NCBI GenBank assembly: GCA_039654915.1
Contig: CM077596.1
Coordinates: 78,245,751-78,309,750, forward strand
Direction: 5' to 3'
Source of the DNA: Aquilaria yunnanensis
Lineage: Eukaryota; Streptophyta; Magnoliopsida; Malvales; Thymelaeaceae
DNA: 64,000 nucleotides
The notes below the pieces were generated by a model. The model did no database searches. It worked only from the letters and a program-made list of their open reading frames with translations, and had not been told where the DNA came from. Positions within the stretch are counted from its first letter, which is position 1, and each line of letters begins with the position of its first letter. The position numbers and the translations under genes were made by a program. Shown one piece after another: positions 10,903 through 21,396 of this stretch.

Positions 10903-12429
10903 TGATGTGTTTCCAAATAAATCATTTATATTTAAAAAAATCCTGCAAAAAAAGCATGAACTTGCCCATTGAAAGGTGATTATTATTCATAGATTAAGTG
11001 AGCATCTATATAGAAAGAGCAACTTAGAGGCAACAACCTTTATAGACTGAGTGACTGATTGCTCCAGTCGCTGAGCCCATGAAGGTTAGTTGGGCTCAGT
11101 GACTGAATCGGTCAGTTGGTCCCCTATGTGAAGTTACAAAAAGGTCCAAATGAACGGCTGAAATTTCAATTATTGAGTGGAGGCTTTGTTGAATTTTCAA
11201 AACTCATCAATTAAGGTTTCAGTCACCCCTCAGTGGCTGAATTCTTTAAAATCATCAAAACACTAGTTCTCTCAATTCAATTTACCACTTCTTATTTAAA
11301 CATTTTCAACCATTCGTTTTATCCTCCAAAAGCTTGGCAATGTGTGTTTTTACTAGTGGGACTATGTTGTTACCTTAGTGTTTTTCTTTTTTAATTTGAT
11401 GAGCTTCTAAGCATCTTTTCTTTATGTTTTTTTTTGTTGTAATCTTAGTTAGCTTTCATTAAATTTCTATGATTTTGGTTCTTGCTTGAGTAATATTGTT
11501 AAAGAGTTTTGGGTTGAAATATTTCATTTTGGCTTTTATAATTAATTAGTGTTAATTAGTTAGTTTATTTTTTTGGAGATTTGTTTTGAATTTGGTGTTA
11601 ATTAGTTAAAGTATGATGGGAATTTTGAATTGTTGGTTGAATTTTGCTTTGAATGTGTTGAATTTTTTAATTGATGTTAATGTGAATTGATTCATCAAAA
11701 GTTTATGAATCTTAGGATATGGAACATAGAGATGATAGACGTTAGCTGTTAAGTGGTCATGGCGACCTAGGCCACTGAGCTTAGCAAGCCTCATTCTCTA
11801 CCTTTCAACAAAGTTTACACAGAGGTGTGGGTACATAGTGGTAGTATAATCTACTGAGTTGGCCCTCAATACTAAGATCCTCGGGTTTAGTGGCATTCTA
11901 TTGCTTCAACAGATTCTTGCCTAGGTTTGTGATTTAAGCCATTTAAAGACTACCCTAGCACCCTTCATGGTTCATTGTGGAGTGCCTTCGAGTATGGTTT
12001 TGAGAACCAACAGCGGGCTTACCATAATAGCATCCCTAAGCAACATTCTCTTACAAGCCAGGAAGACGTGCCATAGGAGTAACTAGCTCATGAGATAAAC
12101 CATTAGGGGTTATACAGCCCTAATCATAAGTTTTGTTAATTTAAGTTTGTAATATATTTTTAAAATTTATTAACTATTTGTTATTAACTATTACGTTGCA
12201 ATTTCCATTGTAGCTTTGTTCATGATGAGCAACTGCAGAGGAAATGCACCTATATCTCAATTGAGCTTGTTAGGGGCAATGCTCCCAAATGGGGATCAGC
12301 TTAGAGAGCAGGGGGCATGGATATTTTGCCTAGTTTCAGGTACACAATTGTTCTCTTTATTGACTTAATTTTAACTTAGTTGCATGTTAGGGTTTAGATC
12401 AAAAAATTCAAAAAGTTTGTACTAATTGA

Positions 12430-13760
12430 ATCTTTAGAAAACTATATGTACTAAATTGTAAATATTGTTGATAAGACTAATCTTGCAAGTGTGTAAGGTT
12501 AGTTGTAACAAGTTTTAATCCCTAGGATAAATCAAGCTATTGATCCAATAAGGAACAGATATTTAATTGTTTATGAAAAATAACATAAATAAGTTCAGAT
12601 TTTAAATGAGTAAAATGAACTAAAATTAAACTAAGATTAAACTAAACCAATGATGAGAATAACGAACTGGGAAGAAAACATTATGTGATAGCTAAGACTT
12701 GGGTTTCATTTAGATGAAGGTCTTCTAATAAATTATTTGGGTAGATTTTTAGTTGTTAACAATCACTCCTAGTATTACAACTCTCTCTCAAGCAATTGTA
12801 ACATGTTCAATTAACTAACAATTATCTCTTGATCTCTTGCATAATTAATCAAACTAATTAAGTACAAATTGCCAATTTAACAGATCACAATAAATGGGTA
12901 TATCTCTATCCTAATTATTAAAATTCTATTTCTGTAGTACACGAATTAAATTTCACCTCTCGGTCATTCATTCAATTCTCTAAGATAAATTATCTATGAT
13001 GATCAAGCATATATAATACTCATTATTGCAATGGAAATAGACTAAAACACAACCCAAATAAATTAATTAAAATAATTTAATTAGGCTACATCTGTAACCC
13101 TAACAAAAAAATTTAGTATCTCAAACGAAATTAAAAAATCATCAATAACCCCAAGAAATAACAACAAGCCATGACCAAACAATATCCAAGTCAATTAAAA
13201 AATAAAAATTAGGAGAAAAATAAACAAAAGCATTAAGTATTTTCTCTCTCTTCTATTTTTCCTTCTTTGTTACAACTTTCATTTTTGTCTATTGTGCTTC
13301 CAATTTGCAATTTCGTCCTATACCTCCAATTTTCAATCACAACATTTTATTCTAATTCGTCCTTCATCTTTTCTTCACAATTCTCATGTCCAATTCGTCT
13401 TCCATGTGGTTGCCCTCTCTCTTTTCATATTTCTAGAGTTTTTAATCCTTAGCCTTTAGGATTTCAAATAACTAAAATACCATTGACTTAAAATATAACA
13501 TAACATTATAAAAATGATATTTTAGTCAACTAATTAGAGAATTTCCTCCAATTCCAGGTGCACGTCTTGCTTTATAATTTTTTGTAATTTAGTCCTTTTA
13601 CTTCATAAAAATTTGGTCAACTTCTTTGGCAAGCTCCCAAACCTAAATAAAATAAAACTAAATAAATGAGAGTAATAAATCACTTAATTATAATAAAATT
13701 AACCTAAAATAGGTATAAAAATTAACACATAAATTAAACTGATCAATTGTAATTTATAGC
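12430..13760. other. AT-rich noncoding block, possible inserted retroelement
   Basis: Within the CACTA-like region. It starts about tgttgataagactaatc (12468) and ends about aaactgatca (13744), giving TG...CA limits, and it has the low-complexity character of plant LTR sequence. I see no duplicated flank, primer site or coding match. The 13267-13452 open frame is not convincing. Confidence 0.25.
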
Positions 13761-13870
13761 GAACACATTGTACATTTCATAGGGTGATAATGTTTAGGGC
13801 ACTTATTTGTAATCATAATGAATTTTAGGTACTTATAAATTATCAATTCAGTGAATTTTGTTGGTTTCAA

Positions 13871-14120
13871 GACAATTATTGTTGGGATCTTACAGATCAT
13901 GACATTGTGAATGAACAATTCTTCCACGTGATGGCCAAGAGCTACAAGAACAAACTAAACAATTTGAGGGCCTAAGTGAATAAGGAGCACTTAGCTCAGG
14001 ATTTCTACCTAGACAAGCACTACATTCGTCTTATTTCATATCATCCTCAAAATGTTTTGCTTGATTAATGGGAGAACTTGTGCAATAATGGAACATAGAT
14101 GAATTGAAGCACAAAAGTAG
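13871..14120 (+). pseudogene. Fragment resembling plant En/Spm-type transposase (Transposase_24-like)
   Basis: With stops ignored, the plus strand reads EQFFHVMAKSYKNKLNNLR, then VNKEHL, YLDKHYIRL and WENLCNN. The spacing and character (…Y-K-N-x-L-x-x-L-R…W-x-x-L-C) recall the conserved block of the Ptta/En-Spm plant transposase family. It has internal stops and no long frame. The assignment comes from memory of the family pattern and needs a profile search. Confidence 0.35.
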
Positions 14121-15805
14121 CATAACAAAAAAAAATAAGGTACATAACTTTTATTTAACAGCAGTTCATTTCTTTATAAGTAGTCCTTATAACTTGTGTG
14201 CCTCAATCACAAATTAAAAAAAAAAAAACCCATGTAATTCAACAAGGTCGCACCTGAGGGTGTGCTGGGGCCAGGCATTCTCTTGGCATTTAGATGAAGC
14301 AGATGGCTTAGGATAAGATGGTAATATCAACATTTTTTCAAATATTAGAATTTTTTAAGTGTTTAATTTTTAATAATTAATTTTGACAACCTTGTTTTCA
14401 TTTCATGCAACAGGCAAAAAAGTTGCAAAAGAGCCCAACAGTTGCCAAATTTGTTCTGTGAATATCAATGAAAAAACAACCAAGCAACATAGCCAAAAAA
14501 TTCTCTCATGCACAAATAAAGGTGGTGGTATTGCAAAGAATTTAAACTGACTTGCTATTAAGACTACATTTTTACACTGATTACCATTAAAGTCATTTCA
14601 TACTTGTTCATGTACTCTTAGGTGAGGTTTGATGCATAGCTTAGACTTAAGTATGGGGATGATGAGTCTAACTTTCTCATATTTTATCATAAGTAATAGG
14701 AGAGGGTGGTTGGTAGCCCACACAATGATTGTAGATGGGGGTCCCGTAGGTTCTATTATTTCTAAGAGATATTGTTGTGCATGATCAAAGTACTTCAGGA
14801 TAATGAAGCATTTCAATCCTAACTCACCTCTATTCACAAAGAGAATAGTTCTCATTTATAGCAGGTGAAGGAGAGGGTCTAATTGATCAAGGCTTATATG
14901 CAAATACAGATATAGATCTAGACTTGAGCTAGCCCTAATCTCATGTTTACCTTTATTATGGTACTTAACATGATGTATGTTTAGGGGAACATGCCCCTAG
15001 GTGTAGATTCAAAGTACATACCTAGATGGTCAGGAGGAGTGGGATCCTATCCAAGGATACCAGGATCATATCCACCTTAACCGACATTCTATCCACCTTC
15101 ACCAAGATTGTGCTAGCCGCCACCTAGATCACGTTTGACACATGAGCATTACAGGATATAGCCTTATATTCTTAATACCACTTGGATGTCTTAGCAAACT
15201 TATCTTTGGGAGTACCATAATCAAGACGCAAGCTACCTTAAGTGAGCATGAGGCAAAGGGCAAGTAGTAGACTTATGATTGTGCCTTAGACCAGCATAGG
15301 GCTAAAGGCTGTCAGGACGACGATACTTTGGATGATCTTATCTTGTTCATTGAGGTGTTTAAGTACTTTGTTTTACTTAATTACTTTGAATTAAATTGAC
15401 TTTTTATTCTTTTAATTAATTTTATTTCAATTTTTATTTAATTAAATTATCAATCCATTTAAAATAATTACAACCTATATCAACTTATGTAAAATAATTA
15501 TACAATTTGTAATTATAATATTTATAATTAAAATAATTAAAACTAAAATCTAATCCCTTAACCAGTGATTAAAGCTTTAATCATTGATAGAGGTGACTGA
15601 AAGACTCAGTTGCTAGGTTTGCGCACTTTAAGGTATAAGGCGACTAACTTGTTTGGTCGCCCATTACTGTAGCTCCTCAGTTGGTCATCTATAATCAGTA
15701 GGAAAGTAACAACTTAGTGGGTCGGACCTTTTCCAGATGCTCTACGACTGGAGAAGCAATCATTTTTTTTATTCAGTCTTGTAGTGTGATTGATAAGTTA
15801 AAGCT

Positions 15806-16306
15806 AAGTACATGTCAAAGTCAATTACCAATACATTACACTTGAAGTAACAATTATATGGTTTGATGATGAAAGATGAAACTAGCGTAATCGTACACTT
15901 AAATGAGTTTAATAAGCTTATTACACAATTAGAAAGTAATGACAAAAGGATCAAAGAAAAAATGGAGCTATAACCTTGATTAATTCTTTATCAAGATTTT
16001 ATGAGGCAATTGTGACTTCATTAGTTGTTGGAAAAGATACTTATATCTTAAAGATTGAAGACATGACCACTATGCTATTAAGGGATAACCAAATAAGAAA
16101 ATTTGGGAAAGTTGAAGAAAAAGACAAACATAATAATGTGTTCACGATGGACAGAGGAAGAAGCCAGCCGAAAGGAAAAAGTGAATTTAAAGGAAGATCA
16201 AGTTTGAGATGAGGAAAATATGGGAATAATACAAAATACATGTACTATAATGATTTAGGACATATCAAATCTTTTTGCATGAAATGGAAAGATAACATAG
16301 AATAAT
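15806..16306 (+). pseudogene. Copia gag remnant
   Basis: The translation starts KYMSKSITNTLHLK, stop, QLYGLMMKDETSV, then LNEFNKLITQLES, INSLSRFYEAIVTSLVVGK, and ends with YYNDLGHIKSFCMKWK near 16240-16290. These are the successive blocks of the Copia gag (UBN2-type) domain and a degenerate zinc knuckle whose first cysteines are Y/N. Stops at 15847 and near 15970 and 16210 break it. The intact part of the frame runs 15976-16212. Confidence 0.75.
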
Positions 16307-16918
16307 TTTTTGAAGGCAAATGAGAAAAAAAAAGAGAAAAATGATAAAAAAAAAATAAAGGCAATGTGAACATGGTGGAGGATGACAAAAATGATAACAA
16401 AACTGTAACTTTCATGATGCAAGAAACCGGTGAGAAGAAAGGTTTGAAAGATGTATGAGTATTTGAGTTCAGCTTGTTTAGAACATGTTTACACAGAGAT
16501 AATGGTTCACAAAATTCAAAGTATATGACAGGCTGATTTATTTTGTGAATGACTAAGAAATAATAATTGAAGGTATTGATAATGTAAAGATCAAATTATA
16601 GGATGGAAGTATCAAGATATCTGGTGATGTGTGGTATGTTCTACAATTTAAAAGGAACCTAATTTCATTTGGTAGATTGGATAGCTTGAGTTATAGATTT
16701 TCTGCTTAAATAAAGGCTAGTGGATTTCAAAAAATACGTTGATTGTGAAGAAATAAGTGAAGAACTCTCTTAATTTGTATGAGTTGTGGTAGCACAATTG
16801 TAAAAATGGGAGGAAAAAAATCACCTTGTCATTGTGAAGGTCCATACAAGAAAGAATGTAAGCTTTGTGGATTTGGTAAAAAGATGGAGGTAGATAGAAT
16901 TTGAGCTAAGGTGAAGAT

Positions 16919-17165
16919 TGTTGGGGTGATTGGTTCAAATTTAAAAAAGATGATGACTTTAAGCTGTTATTAATCCAATTTGTTTTAGGATTAGATTTAG
17001 GTTTTGGTTGGAGTTTAGTTTTCCTATTTTGATGTGGTTTGAGTTTTATAGTTATATAAATAGGATTTGCTTTCTCAAATTTTAATGTGGTGTATGGTAA
17101 GACTTGAAGAAGAATAAAGACTACGAGAATTAAAGTTTGCAATTGTGTTTTGAGTTTTGATAGTG
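16919..17165 (+). repeat. Partial Copia LTR related to the 18.5-19.8 kb family
   Basis: Starts tgttggggtgattggttcaa directly after a purine-rich tract. When the LTRs at 18.5-19.8 kb are read on the minus strand, similar blocks occur in the same order (ttggntcaantttaanaagat, agttttcctattt, tgtggtttgagttt, a TATA-like atataaatagg). The match fades near 17165, so the rest of the LTR is missing or too diverged. Confidence 0.5.
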
Positions 17166-18319
17166 AAAAGATCGTGGAATGAAAAAAAAAATAGAGAAAA
17201 CTAAAATATAATTAGAAATGAAAAAAAAATTATTTGTTTTGACATTCAAAAAAAGGTAAATGATAATCATAATCATTATTTGAACTATTTTTAGGAAAAA
17301 GAGGTTTTATTCAAATTAATACATAATAATTATCCACGCTTATCAATAATTCACAATTTTATCAACACTGTCACCAACAAATGGATAAAAATGTAATTCT
17401 ATTGAACAAATGATGAGCCTTACATATAACCCTAAATAAAAGTGATACATTTAACCGATCAAAAAGATCAAAAAGCACATTATATTAAGACAGCTGATGT
17501 ATTCTCTTTGGCTATAAGATATATGTTTTTTTTTTTTTTGTACTCAGAATATTATAAAAGAAGGGATGCAAGAGAATTTAGTTTACCCTATACCTCGCCC
17601 CACCCAACCTAAACTCACCTACTAATTGCAAAGAGAAGTAATCTATTACACAAACCAAGATTTAGACCCTGGTCGACCATGTGATATGGTGGTTTGCATG
17701 CTGATCGGGTCAATCGGTAAAATATATGCTTGAACTTTACCAAGTGTTGTTTCATTATATTGAAAGTTTAGATTTTACATATGTATCTACCATGTGTTTC
17801 ATATTACAAAGAGACTGCTAGAATGAATTTTATGCTGTGATTATTATCATAGATTACTCAAATATGAAAAAAGTGAAATTTTCATATATTATGAGAAGAT
17901 GTACTATCTATTAAATTTTAACAGTGTTTATGATAAAGATAACAATTAATACATGACAAAGTTAAATGAATATCTAAAATGGGTAGGTATTTCTCCAAAT
18001 TTGGTCAAAGAATAATCAAAAGTAGTGAGTGAATATCTAAATCTAGTATATTTAATGTCTAAAACTAGTACTTAGTAGTTAATTATTCAAAACCAGTTTT
18101 CTAATATTTGAAATTGGTTTCGTTTTAATTGTATTTGATAGTGTATATACAATATTTGGTTTATGTATAGAATATGACATTATGCATACATTATTAATTC
18201 AAACTTGGAACTAGACAACATAAAGTCAAAACTTGATAACTTTGTATTGCATGTTCCATTGTTTACAGTTATTTTCCTTCCATATTGTATTTAACTAAAG
18301 AACATAAATAATATTTAAT
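17166..18319. other. AT-rich intergenic DNA
   Basis: No gene, RNA or clear element end recognised. Poly(T) at 17526-17539. Phrases such as 'tctaaaactagtact' from about 18040 onward foreshadow the repeat array that follows. Confidence 0.4.
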
Positions 18320-18506
18320 TACCAAACTGGACAAATGTACCCCAAAATTAGACAAATACATTTTTAAAAGTAGACATGTTTACATAAAAGTGAGACAAAT
18401 CTACACCATAACTAGCCAAATTCATCTCGGATTTTGATAATTATGCATTAGAACTGGACAAATGCATATTTGAACTATACATATTTGCATTAAAGTCATA
18501 TAAATG

Positions 18507-19010
18507 TGTTGAGAAAAAAAATTCTCAAATCACACATCACATATAGTGGAACAACAAAGATAATCAATCAAGAATATACAAATTTAACATGATTCGACTG
18601 TTAACTAGCCTACATCCACAGATGAGAGAAATTCACTCAACAAAATATACAGATTACAATAGATATATGCCCCTAGTACTCACGTTGGCCTATAGATCCT
18701 CTACATATCACTGATAATCTTAATATCTTACTTTATATAATTACAAAATATGAAATTCGCAAAAGACTTCTTGTCTTAGCCCTCTTTGAGCTTCGGACTT
18801 CTCTTTCCTCCTGAAACCCTTATATATTGCCCCTTCACCATATTGGTTTTTCTTTCATACTCAAATTATAACACAACAAACCTTTTTCTAGGTCACTCAC
18901 AAATCTAAACCATAACAAAATAGAAAAACTAAATTCTAAACAAATAAGAAAACTAAAACCAAATCCTAAATAAAATTAAAGTCCTTAACCTTCTTGAATT
19001 TGAGCTAACA
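18507..19010 (-). repeat. 3' LTR of compact element
   Basis: Read on the plus strand it starts tgttgagaaaaa and ends gagctaaca. It is colinear with 19275-19787 but clearly diverged by substitutions and small gaps, so insertion was not recent. It ends about 9 bp earlier than its partner, which finishes with aacccaaca. Confidence 0.75.
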
Positions 19011-19260
19011 ATCACAACAATCATCATTTTGACTTAACTTATTTATTATGAAAATGAACATCATGAACATACGATCACGATCACAAACACGAACTCTACG
19101 AATATCGTCAAAACACAAACACAACAGCAAATGCAAAAGAGTACGAATAATACGAACATAACCCCAAACAATAACATCATGAATATCAATACAAATGAAC
19201 ACAAGCTTCATCATGCCAAGAATGTACCTTAAGCTCCACTATGCCATAACCAAATCGCAA

Positions 19261-19272
19261 GCTCTGATACCA
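19261..19272 (-). other. Primer-binding site (initiator tRNA-Met type)
   Basis: The minus strand reads tggtatcagagc, the standard primer-binding site of many plant LTR retrotransposons, 2 bp inside the 5' LTR. Confidence 0.8.
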
Positions 19273-19274
19273 CG

Positions 19275-19787
19275 TGTTGAGAAAAAATCCTCTAATTGCT
19301 CATCATGCTCAGGAGAATGACAAAGATAATCAATCGAGAAGACACAAATTTAATGTGGTTTGACTCTTAACTAGCCTACTTCCACGGATGAAAGAAATCT
19401 ACTAAAAAATATATAGATATTACAGCAGAGGTATGTCTTTAATGCTCACGCTAGCCTATGGATCCTTTACACACCACTGATAACATCAATATCTTGCTCT
19501 CACACAATTACAAGATATGAGAATCGTAAAAGGCATTTCATCCTAGTCTTCTCCGGCCTTCGGACTTCTCCTCCCTCTTGAAACCTTTACATCTTGCCTT
19601 TCACCACATTAACTTTTTTTTTATACTCAAAACTCTAACACAACAAACCCTTTTATAAGCCATGCACAAACTCAAACCACAAAAAAAATAGGACAACTAA
19701 ATCCTAAACAAATAGGAAAACTAAAATCAAATCATAAACAAAATCAAAATCTTAAATCTTCTTAAACTTGAGCCAACAAACCCAACA
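19275..19787 (-). repeat. 5' LTR of compact element
   Basis: The plus strand starts tgttgagaaaaaatcc and ends aacccaaca. A TATA-like motif (minus strand tataaaaggg) lies near 19651-19660, the expected promoter position for minus-strand transcription. Confidence 0.75.
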
Positions 19788-20223
19788 AAATACATCTTAT
19801 AACTAGACAGATTTTCATTAAAGTAAGATAAATACAACCCAAAACTAGATGAATATAATGATCATTACTTTAGCTTCTAAAATTAGACAAATATATACCC
19901 AAAACTAGATAGATATATATCAAAACTAGACAAATTCGTTTTGGATTTAGAGAAGTAAAAATTAGAACTAGAAAAATGCATCTGAAAGCTAGATATGTTT
20001 GCATTGAAGTCAAACAAATGCATTTTAGAACAAGACATATTTGCATTAAAGTTAGACAAATGCATATCAGAATTAGACAACAATAACAATTTCCACTTTA
20101 ACTTCTAAATTTTTTTAGTTTTTTATGGAAAATTTGATTAAAAATGCATACATGGGAAGGTGATTTTATTTGATCCATTAATTCATGTGATTTTTTGTGA
20201 GATTTAAATTTCTTAAAAAATTA

Positions 20224-20463
20224 CTCCATCCATTTCATAAAAATTGACTATTTTGCTATTTATAGCAATTACTTTATGATTCTATTTCTTTCAAAATTTA
20301 TTATAAAAATATGAATATTTTATATGAAAATGAAAATTTTAAAGATTATAATTTCTAAATATCATTTTTAAGAATTTTATTTAATACATATTAATATGAA
20401 TATGTTTAAATCAAATTTCAATTAAAAAAAATAAAATGGTCAATTAATATAAAATGGAACGAG
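20224..20463. mobile_element. Stowaway-like MITE (copy 2)
   Basis: 240 bp. The left end ctccatccatttcataaaaa and the inverted right end ctcgttccattttatattaa agree for about 30 bp with gaps, both running into attgac(t/c)atttt. Both are flanked by TA (20222-20223 and 20464-20465). The ctcc(a/c)tcc(a/g)ttc start is the classic Stowaway (Tc1/mariner) terminus. No ORF. Confidence 0.8.
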
Positions 20464-21396
20464 TACAATAAAAAAGTTGGGTGGTTAATTGAGTCTTACT
20501 AAGAATAATACTTCCAAAGAATGGTATCTAGCCTCATGTAAAGAGACTGCTAGAAAAAATATTTACTTATAATTGGAACTCATTTATGTAAAAGGAAAGA
20601 ATCTCATTAATTTGAGTTTTCAATTCCTCAAAAGTCCTTCCCATCAACCAAGATCATCACTATAACCTAAAACTCTAAAACCCAACCCTATTTAAAAACT
20701 AACCATGGTTGTTGAATCTTGACCACAACTATAAACAAGTGGATTGAGGGCTTTTGTTTGAAACCCTATGAAACAAAACTTCCTCAAAATCCCAATTTCG
20801 AATTTTGGAGAGATGTCATACCAAAGGTGGTCGACAACAACATAGAGAGAGAGAGAGAGAGAGAGTGATCAATTGGGAGCCCAACCCCAAAGTCCGTCAC
20901 CCTCAAAACGCACCGGTGAGTCCTATTTTCACAGCATTTTTCCATGGGCAAAACAAAACAGATTCATTTTTAAGAATTTTGGAATTTGAATGCGAGCGAA
21001 CGAGGGTCTTTATCTGTGCGAAATATTGAATTTTAGCCCCCAGCGAAGCGAGACACCCCCTTCGCTCTCGTCGTCTCTCTCCCCTCTACTGTTCCTCTCC
21101 TGGCACAGCCCCACTTGCGATTCAAGGGAGAGAAAGCGCGGGACGGAGGAAGATTCTCATGGCTCACCCCAACTCACCTCCAAAACCCTAGGTCTGTAGT
21201 TTCCCACCAGACCCACAAATCTTTGTGTGGGAGACTACAACCGTTTCGTATCGGACCTTATTTCGTTGTTTTTCCATCCCAAGTTCCAAATCTACGCGTA
21301 TGGTTTCAGCATTTCGTTTTCTTTCATCCTTTTTTTTCTTGTTTGGTAATTTGGTTGTTAAGAGAGCGTTCTTTTGGTTTTGATGCGAAGTTGGTC
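20464..21396 (+). promoter_or_regulatory. Upstream and 5' UTR region of the ARID gene
   Basis: A (GA)n tract at 20844-20869, GC-richer sequence from about 20870 and a CT-rich stretch at 21058-21100 precede the ATG at 21397. GA/CT tracts are common in plant core promoters and leaders. No unambiguous TATA box or start site can be fixed. An upstream ATG at 21115 is in frame, but its extra 94 codons have no protein character, so I treat this stretch as leader. Confidence 0.4.
20844..20869. repeat. (GA)n microsatellite
   Basis: Thirteen uninterrupted GA units about 530 bp upstream of the ARID gene start codon. Confidence 0.9.

Larger units (their letters stand above)
11030..15786. mobile_element. 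Probable decayed CACTA (En/Spm)-like element
   Basis: The right end, read inverted from 15786, is CACTACAAGACTGAAT, matching the CACTACAAGA start of plant CACTA elements. Both subterminal zones (about 11040-11240 and 15560-15740) contain repeated short motifs such as cagtcgctgag, cagtgactga and agttggtc, as CACTA subterminal zones do. A transposase-like remnant lies near 13.9 kb. The left terminus was not found, so the start is approximate. Part of the interior (about 12.4-13.8 kb) may be a later insertion. Confidence 0.4.
15797..17165 (+). mobile_element. Decayed, internally deleted Copia element
   Basis: On the plus strand: a truncated gag (15806-16306), a degenerate protease-region segment (about 16600-16720, DGSIKISGDVWYVLQFKRNL, matching the 'DG…L…V-x-Y-V-P-x-L-x-R-N-L' block), a polypurine-like tract aaggtgaagat at 16908-16918 and an LTR starting tgttgggg at 16919. 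Integrase, RT and RNase H are missing. The 5' half stops at the CACTA-like terminus at 15786, which suggests the CACTA element inserted into this gag. Confidence 0.65.
18507..19787 (-). mobile_element. Compact LTR element without coding region (TRIM-like or internally deleted)
   Basis: Two LTRs (18507-19010 and 19275-19787) flank only about 264 bp. The primer-binding site is present: gctctgatacca at 19261-19272 is the reverse complement of tggtatcagagc, complementary to initiator tRNA-Met, and it sits 2 bp from the LTR, so the element reads on the minus strand. The internal part has one 69-codon minus frame with no gag or pol similarity. Possible duplicated flanks are aaatg before 18507 and aaata after 19787 (4/5). 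There is no clear polypurine tract, so mobility would have depended on enzymes and perhaps sequence now lost. Confidence 0.75.
18320..20090. repeat. Degenerate short-unit repeat array, split by an LTR element
   Basis: 18320-18506 and 19788-20090 both consist of diverged copies of phrases such as aactggacaaatgcat, aaaactagacaaat and acatatttgcattaaagt, spaced about 20-40 bp. The two parts were evidently continuous before the LTR element at 18507-19787 inserted. Such arrays often form the subterminal zones of DNA transposons or small satellites; which applies here is open. Confidence 0.6.

Noticed and set aside
21115..21396. In-frame upstream start extending the ARID protein by 94 residues
   Set aside because: The extension has no domain or compositional protein character, and the ATG at 21397 has a better context (G at -3 and +4) and begins the low-complexity N-terminus expected for the family.
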